A stretch of 9,963 nucleotides of DNA from DATEEW01 sp035273665 (GTDB lineage Bacteria; Pseudomonadota; Gammaproteobacteria; Burkholderiales; SG8-39): positions 1-9,963 of the forward strand of contig DATEOW010000016.1 of the NCBI GenBank assembly GCA_035273665.1. The letters run 5' to 3'. Positions 6,266-9,963 of this stretch are shown piece after piece (position 1 is the stretch's first letter; every line of letters begins with the position of its first letter). The notes below the pieces were generated by a model. That model did not search any database and was not told the origin of the DNA. It saw only the letters and a list, made by a program, of their open reading frames with translations. The translations under genes were made by a program, and so were the position numbers.

Positions 6266-9200
6266 TTACACACCGCGCATGAAGAGATATTCGACGATCG
6301 AATAACCGCCCATACCGCCGAACGGGATCAGCAAGGATTTGAGCGCCGGCCGTTGGAAGAAAGGGCGAAAAGCGCCGGCCCGCGTATCCCGAATGCGTGT
6401 AATGAGCGCCTCGATCAAACGCACCGGGCCGCATGGCAGCTCATCGCCTCCCGCGCTACGCAACAGACAAGCGTTGTAATGCGCGAGCGAGCGCGAGCGC
6501 GCCATCTCCGCGGCTTGCCGCAAGCTGTAGCTGCAATACATCACGTAAGCGACGAACACGGCGACAACGACAAGAATGGACGGAGAAATCTGCCAATCGT
6601 CGAACAGCCGGATCTGCCCCAAGGCAAATACCAACAGGACAAAGAATGGGAAATAAATGAAGCGCTCTACTTCCGTCGTGAGTCGTACCACCACACCGAA
6701 GTCGATCCAGTTCTCCAATACTTGCAAGCGGTCGCGCGTACAAGCGCCGCTCCCACAATCGCGGAAGCCGATTTCTTCCGCGTACCGACGATGTACTGCG
6801 GTTGGATATTGCGTATCGCAGGTGGCCAACCACTCAAGGAAACGGGTCGTGTGACGGACGATATCGAGCACCTGAAAGGCGAGATACAACAACAAGAAAC
6901 CGGAGAGACTGATCAGGATAACCGAGCAGATCCACACCGCCTCGCCGCGGAACGGCAACTGGTGTTTGCCGAGCAGAATGATCGAAATAAAGAAAAGAAA
7001 ACAAACGAAACTAATGGGCAACGCCCGCAATAGTCTACTGCGGGCATAGGTATCTTTGTCGTAGTTGAGCCACGCCTGCTCCCCACTTGTCATTTCTCCA
7101 CTTGAGGGAAAGAATTCAAGCGTCATCGAATCCTTCGCGCGCCGAAATGCGCGACTGATGTAAAGGATAGACGTCAGCGCGGCAATGCCGGCGAACAGAA
7201 AAAAAAGCAGTGAAGGCCACAAGCTCACACCCTCAAACCAAGCGAAGGGTTCGATGAGATCGGCGACCAACGGACGCAGCAAGCGCCCCGCCAAAATAAC
7301 AATGCAGAGCGCAAGCATGCCCAACACGCTTATCGCCCATAGATAGTGTTGCTTCGCTTTTCGGTAAAACGCTTGTGAACTCATCAGCAACAAGGCCAAG
7401 CCGGCAAGCATTGCGACAAGCGCCAGACCAACTGAATGCGCAGGCAGGATCTTCTGTACCTGCACATTCTCGCAGTCCATCAACGCGGTCGGGTTACACG
7501 CGTTCTCACCAAGAGCGGTCGATTTTTCTTGCCGCAAGAGAACCGGCTGCGTGCGACCGAGTTCGTAGACCGAAGGCTCATGCCATTGCGATAGACGCTT
7601 GTTCAGCGTCGCAGTATCCGCGTTGTCCATTAGGTTTTGCATTGCCATCAGCGTAGCGAGATAAGCGGAGGTCTGATAGCCGTTGCGAAAAGGTGGCGTA
7701 CTGCCCTGCAATTCTCGTCTCAGGTTAAAGCCGTAGTTGCCGGCAACAAGAAGATTGCGCGTCCATTCGCTTTGATCCGGGTGCAGCAATCTTGCGTCCA
7801 GGTCGGTGGTGAAGAAGATCGCATAGGGAAACACCTGATGAAGCGCCTGCAGGATGAGCAACTTGTCGTAGACGTCGTTACCGAGCACGCCGATGGCTTT
7901 TATTTTTGGGGCACCTTCCAGTCTCAGATAATCGAGCATGGTGGACCCAACGTCCTCGGACTGCTCATGCTCTCGTATCTGTAGCGCCAAACGCCTTACA
8001 TAGTCGAACTGGCTCCTTCCCTCAGCGCGTTCGCGTAAAGCTTCGGGCGAATCGAGGGAATCGATGTCGACTTTGAATGGACCGTTATCGCGCTTCGCGG
8101 TAGACGCTTTGTCGCCACTTGTTTCCGCCACTGCGCCATCCAGGCCGCGCAAGTAGCCGACGTCCCAAATGAGTGTGCTCTGCTTGCCGTCGCACGCGGG
8201 CGCCTGCGCCAGCGCCTCTCTAAATTGCTTGGCCAACTCGCGCCCATAAGTCGTATCGCGTTCCGCCACTATCACGACACGGTCGTTGCAAGCCCATCCC
8301 TCGCCATTCACACCGCGAAGCGCCAATTCTTCGCTCACCAGATGCGCGAGCCGATCATCTCCGCCGATCGTCCGCAGAATGCGAATGGGGCAATCCGCCT
8401 GGGTGCCCGTGAACCTGTTCGGATAGACGCAAGCTTCATGACCGGAAGTCAGAGGGAGCTTGTCCGCCGGATTGGTGGCAAAAGGCGAATAAAAATCGAA
8501 CCGATAGCGACCGAGGGACGGCCAACGTTCCTTGCCTTCATTCCAGATGCGCATATCCATGTGGTCGCTGAGCGTTGCCAATCCAGCTGAGCTACCGGGT
8601 CCAATGAAGACAAGTTGCTTTTGTAACAAACCGTCTTTGCATAAGGACACTGCTTCCCCGCAGATTGTCTGGATCAGGCGAGCGATGCGTTGCGGCGGAC
8701 GCCAGCCTAAAACGTTCTCTTCCAGCCATAACAAGAGCACGCGAGACTTACCGGACTTCCCGCCCGCACCGCTATCTTCAGACACGAACCATTCAAAGGG
8801 CACGCGGGCGGGCAGCTTGCGCGATTGGGCATCGCTAATTTCGAGGTAGCCAAGACCTTCAGGATCGAAGGGCACATAACCTGATGCGGTGAGCGCCTGC
8901 ACGACGGCGTAACGCTCGCGTCGCCGCGCTTCGGCGTCTTCGGCGAAGGCGCTTGTGGACGCCATCACTCCGAGAATCTGAACAGGTTGCCCGCTACGCT
9001 CCACGAAGCTTTCAATCTGCTCGCGCAGGGTCTTCGGGTCGCGCAAATGGTTTGGACGTGCAGTCGCGCCGTCTTTTGCGGCCAATGCTTTTGCCGCGTT
9101 CACGGCGGCGAAGGGATCCTGCCAAAGACGAGCCGGTACGTCCTGCGTGTCGGCAATGCTCGGGTGGGCACGATCTGCATCACCCGGGCGCGCGCTTTCC

Positions 9201-9298
9201 AAGGGAAGGGTCCGCACCAAAAGACCGGCAGCAAGTAAAAGGATCGCGATGAGCGGGAGCGGATTGCTCAAAAAGCCGGGAGTGGAGTCGTTAGCCAT
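6266..9298 (-). CDS. Large membrane protein: type-I periplasmic-binding-like domain plus seven-helix C-terminal membrane domain, unknown function
   Basis: A 1010-residue protein of no family I can name. An N-terminal hydrophobic segment (about 12-30) acts as signal anchor or signal peptide. Residues 31-620 form a large, probably periplasmic region. Stretches such as KQLVFIGPGSSAGLATL (227-243), DRVVIVAERDTTYGRELAKQFREAL (339-363), and KIKAIGVLGNDVYDKLLILQAL (465-486) with FFTTDLDARLL (495-505) resemble type-I periplasmic binding proteins or receptor ligand-binding domains. Its eight cysteines fall in four near pairs (213/220, 290/303, 337/369, 601/609), suggesting disulfides. Seven hydrophobic segments follow, at about 621-640, 652-671, 690-713, 758-776, 786-808, 880-897 and 905-923. 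Basic loops at 714-757 and 809-879 and the 87-residue tail fit a cytoplasmic side. ATG 9298 is the first possible start; an in-frame stop lies seven codons upstream and no good Shine-Dalgarno is seen. It is first of three genes, before the NIPSNAP gene. A sensor or envelope receptor is possible but unproven. Confidence 0.9.
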   Translation of the reverse strand: MANDSTPGFLSNPLPLIAILLLAAGLLVRTLPLESARPGDADRAHPSIADTQDVPARLWQDPFAAVNAAKALAAKDGATARPNHLRDPKTLREQIESFVERSGQPVQILGVMASTSAFAEDAEARRRERYAVVQALTASGYVPFDPEGLGYLEISDAQSRKLPARVPFEWFVSEDSGAGGKSGKSRVLLLWLEENVLGWRPPQRIARLIQTICGEAVSLCKDGLLQKQLVFIGPGSSAGLATLSDHMDMRIWNEGKERWPSLGRYRFDFYSPFATNPADKLPLTSGHEACVYPNRFTGTQADCPIRILRTIGGDDRLAHLVSEELALRGVNGEGWACNDRVVIVAERDTTYGRELAKQFREALAQAPACDGKQSTLIWDVGYLRGLDGAVAETSGDKASTAKRDNGPFKVDIDSLDSPEALRERAEGRSQFDYVRRLALQIREHEQSEDVGSTMLDYLRLEGAPKIKAIGVLGNDVYDKLLILQALHQVFPYAIFFTTDLDARLLHPDQSEWTRNLLVAGNYGFNLRRELQGSTPPFRNGYQTSAYLATLMAMQNLMDNADTATLNKRLSQWHEPSVYELGRTQPVLLRQEKSTALGENACNPTALMDCENVQVQKILPAHSVGLALVAMLAGLALLLMSSQAFYRKAKQHYLWAISVLGMLALCIVILAGRLLRPLVADLIEPFAWFEGVSLWPSLLFFLFAGIAALTSILYISRAFRRAKDSMTLEFFPSSGEMTSGEQAWLNYDKDTYARSRLLRALPISFVCFLFFISIILLGKHQLPFRGEAVWICSVILISLSGFLLLYLAFQVLDIVRHTTRFLEWLATCDTQYPTAVHRRYAEEIGFRDCGSGACTRDRLQVLENWIDFGVVVRLTTEVERFIYFPFFVLLVFALGQIRLFDDWQISPSILVVVAVFVAYVMYCSYSLRQAAEMARSRSLAHYNACLLRSAGGDELPCGPVRLIEALITRIRDTRAGAFRPFFQRPALKSLLIPFGGMGGYSIVEYLFMRGV

Positions 9299-9319
9299 GG
9301 GAGGTCGATCACATCCTCA

Positions 9320-9356
9320 AGCGGCCGGTTCGGGTTTTGTGGTTTTAAGGGCCGCT
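9320..9356. repeat. Inverted repeat, 7-bp arms, upstream of the large membrane protein gene
   Basis: AGCGGCC at 9320-9326 and GGCCGCT at 9350-9356 are perfect reverse complements around a 23-nt spacer, ending about 20 nt before the ATG at 9298. It could be an operator or an mRNA leader hairpin limiting translation of a gene with no visible Shine-Dalgarno. Arms this short and GC-rich can also arise by chance. Confidence 0.35.
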
Positions 9357-9567
9357 ATGTCGAGCGCAAGAGTGCCTGGACTCCCGCCTTACCACAAGAG
9401 GTGCGACAACTGGCATTCCATGGGGCGGTTTTTTTCCAAATGTCCGTTTTTATTTTCCAGACGCGACCAAACTCACACCTTCGCCATCTGGTCGATATGT
9501 TGGCGTCATAGTCCTCACTTAGTATCCCACGCGCCTGAAGAACGTCCCCAACCATAAAACCAGCGGC

Positions 9568-9573
9568 AGGAGA
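9568..9573 (+). promoter_or_regulatory. Ribosome binding site of the RTX gene
   Basis: AGGAGA stands four bases before the ATG at 9578 and fixes this as the start of the RTX protein. Confidence 0.8.
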
Positions 9574-9577
9574 AAAC

Positions 9578-9963
9578 ATGGCCACCAAAACCGGCACCCC
9601 CAATAACGATCGATTGATCGGCACCTCGTCCACGGACCTTCTGTATGGCCTGGCCGGGAACGACACCCTTGAAGGCAAAGGCGGCGCCGATACGCTCGAC
9701 GGTGGTACCGGTACGGACAGCATGATCGGTGGAGCGGGGAATGACACTTATATCGTCGATGATGCCAATGATGTCGTCGTCGAATCCTCAGGCCAGGGGA
9801 CGGACACCGTCGAAAGCTCTATCAGTTATACGCTGACCTCGAACGTAGAGAAGTTGACTCTCACCGGCACCGCCACTAGCGCAACCGGAAACGCGCTCGC
9901 CAATACGCTCACCGGCAACAACGCCGACAACATTCTTGATGGCGGCAGCGGCGCCGACACCAT
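9578..9963 (+). CDS. RTX / hemolysin-type calcium-binding repeat protein (N-terminal part, cut by the right edge)
   Basis: The frame starts at ATG 9578 after a good ribosome site and stays open to the window end (128 complete codons). It begins directly with glycine/aspartate-rich RTX repeats: GLAGNDTLEGKGGADTLDGG (24-43) and GGAGNDTYIVDDANDVV (51-67). A linking segment follows (GTDTVESSISYTLTSNVEKL, 74-93, then TLTGTATSATGNALANTLTGN), then a new repeat block (NILDGGSGADTM). In this family GGxGxDxLx nonapeptides bind calcium and fold into a beta-roll after secretion, and the DTYIV...VEKLTLTG unit is common in large bacterial RTX proteins. There is no Sec signal peptide, as expected for type I secretion, whose signal would be at the C terminus outside the window. 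No transporter genes are in view. The cargo (enzyme, adhesin or S-layer-like protein) cannot be told from this part. The family call is secure and the function open. Confidence 0.93.
   Translation, partial: MATKTGTPNNDRLIGTSSTDLLYGLAGNDTLEGKGGADTLDGGTGTDSMIGGAGNDTYIVDDANDVVVESSGQGTDTVESSISYTLTSNVEKLTLTGTATSATGNALANTLTGNNADNILDGGSGADT

Larger units (their letters stand above)
9299..9577. promoter_or_regulatory. Divergent intergenic region between the large membrane protein gene and the RTX gene
   Basis: This 279-nt region separates two outward-facing genes and should hold both promoters. It is more AT-rich than its flanks, with T-runs around 9429-9435 and 9447-9455. A possible -10 for the RTX gene is TAGTAT at 9520-9525, but I find no matching -35. 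A 7-bp inverted repeat lies at the end near the membrane protein gene. No RNA gene or convincing small protein is seen here. A minus-strand open frame that covers part of it is only the antisense of the RTX repeats. Confidence 0.6.

Noticed and set aside
6206..7033. A 275-codon open frame on the plus strand
   Set aside because: It is fully antisense to the 3' part of the large membrane protein gene and the start of the NIPSNAP gene. Its product is polar and compositionally odd, and no family motif is visible.
6266..9298. True homology of the 1010-residue protein to eukaryotic class C GPCRs
   Set aside because: Only the overall layout is similar. No GPCR helix motifs are visible, and a type-I binding domain next to seven helices can arise independently.
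9464..9494. Inverted repeat CGACCA / TGGTCG in the divergent intergenic region
   Set aside because: Six-bp arms with a 19-nt spacer are expected by chance in a region of this size, and there is no supporting context.
9355..9747. A 130-codon minus-strand open frame over the RTX gene start
   Set aside because: Its N-terminal proline/serine/valine-rich sequence is the mirror of the glycine/aspartate RTX codons, and it overlaps the RTX ribosome site and start.

Overview
The window looks like chromosomal DNA of a Gram-negative proteobacterium, most likely a betaproteobacterium. This is an inference from three things: moderately high GC, the arrangement of uvrA divergent from an MFS transporter gene followed by ssb, and the close match of SSB, UvrA and the YajR-type transporter to proteobacterial versions. 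There are nine supported protein genes, two of them cut by the window edges. I see no rRNA, tRNA, CRISPR array or insertion sequence.

Left part (1-4523): DNA-maintenance genes around a short divergent promoter region (1612-1673). On the minus strand an MFS exporter gene resembling E. coli YajR is followed after 28 nt by ssb, which runs off the left edge. On the plus strand is a complete, intact uvrA (excision-repair damage-recognition ATPase).

Middle (4541-5805, plus strand): two genes follow uvrA tightly. The first encodes a small exported four-cysteine protein with a short DUF4124-like motif. The second encodes an SMP-30/gluconolactonase-family beta-propeller hydrolase whose start codon overlaps the preceding stop (ATGA). 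uvrA and these two probably form one transcription unit.

Right-middle (5802-9298, minus strand): a tight three-gene cluster meets the lactonase gene tail to tail. In transcription order it holds (1) a 1010-residue membrane protein of no family I can name, with a large periplasmic region resembling type-I periplasmic binding proteins and a seven-helix C-terminal membrane domain; (2) a NIPSNAP-family ferredoxin-like-fold protein with a perfect ribosome binding site; (3) a 30-residue single-helix membrane miniprotein whose ATG overlaps the NIPSNAP stop. This cluster is the least explained and most interesting part of the window.

Right edge (9299-9963): a 279-nt divergent intergenic region, then the start of an RTX (hemolysin-type calcium-binding repeat) protein on the plus strand, which continues past the window.
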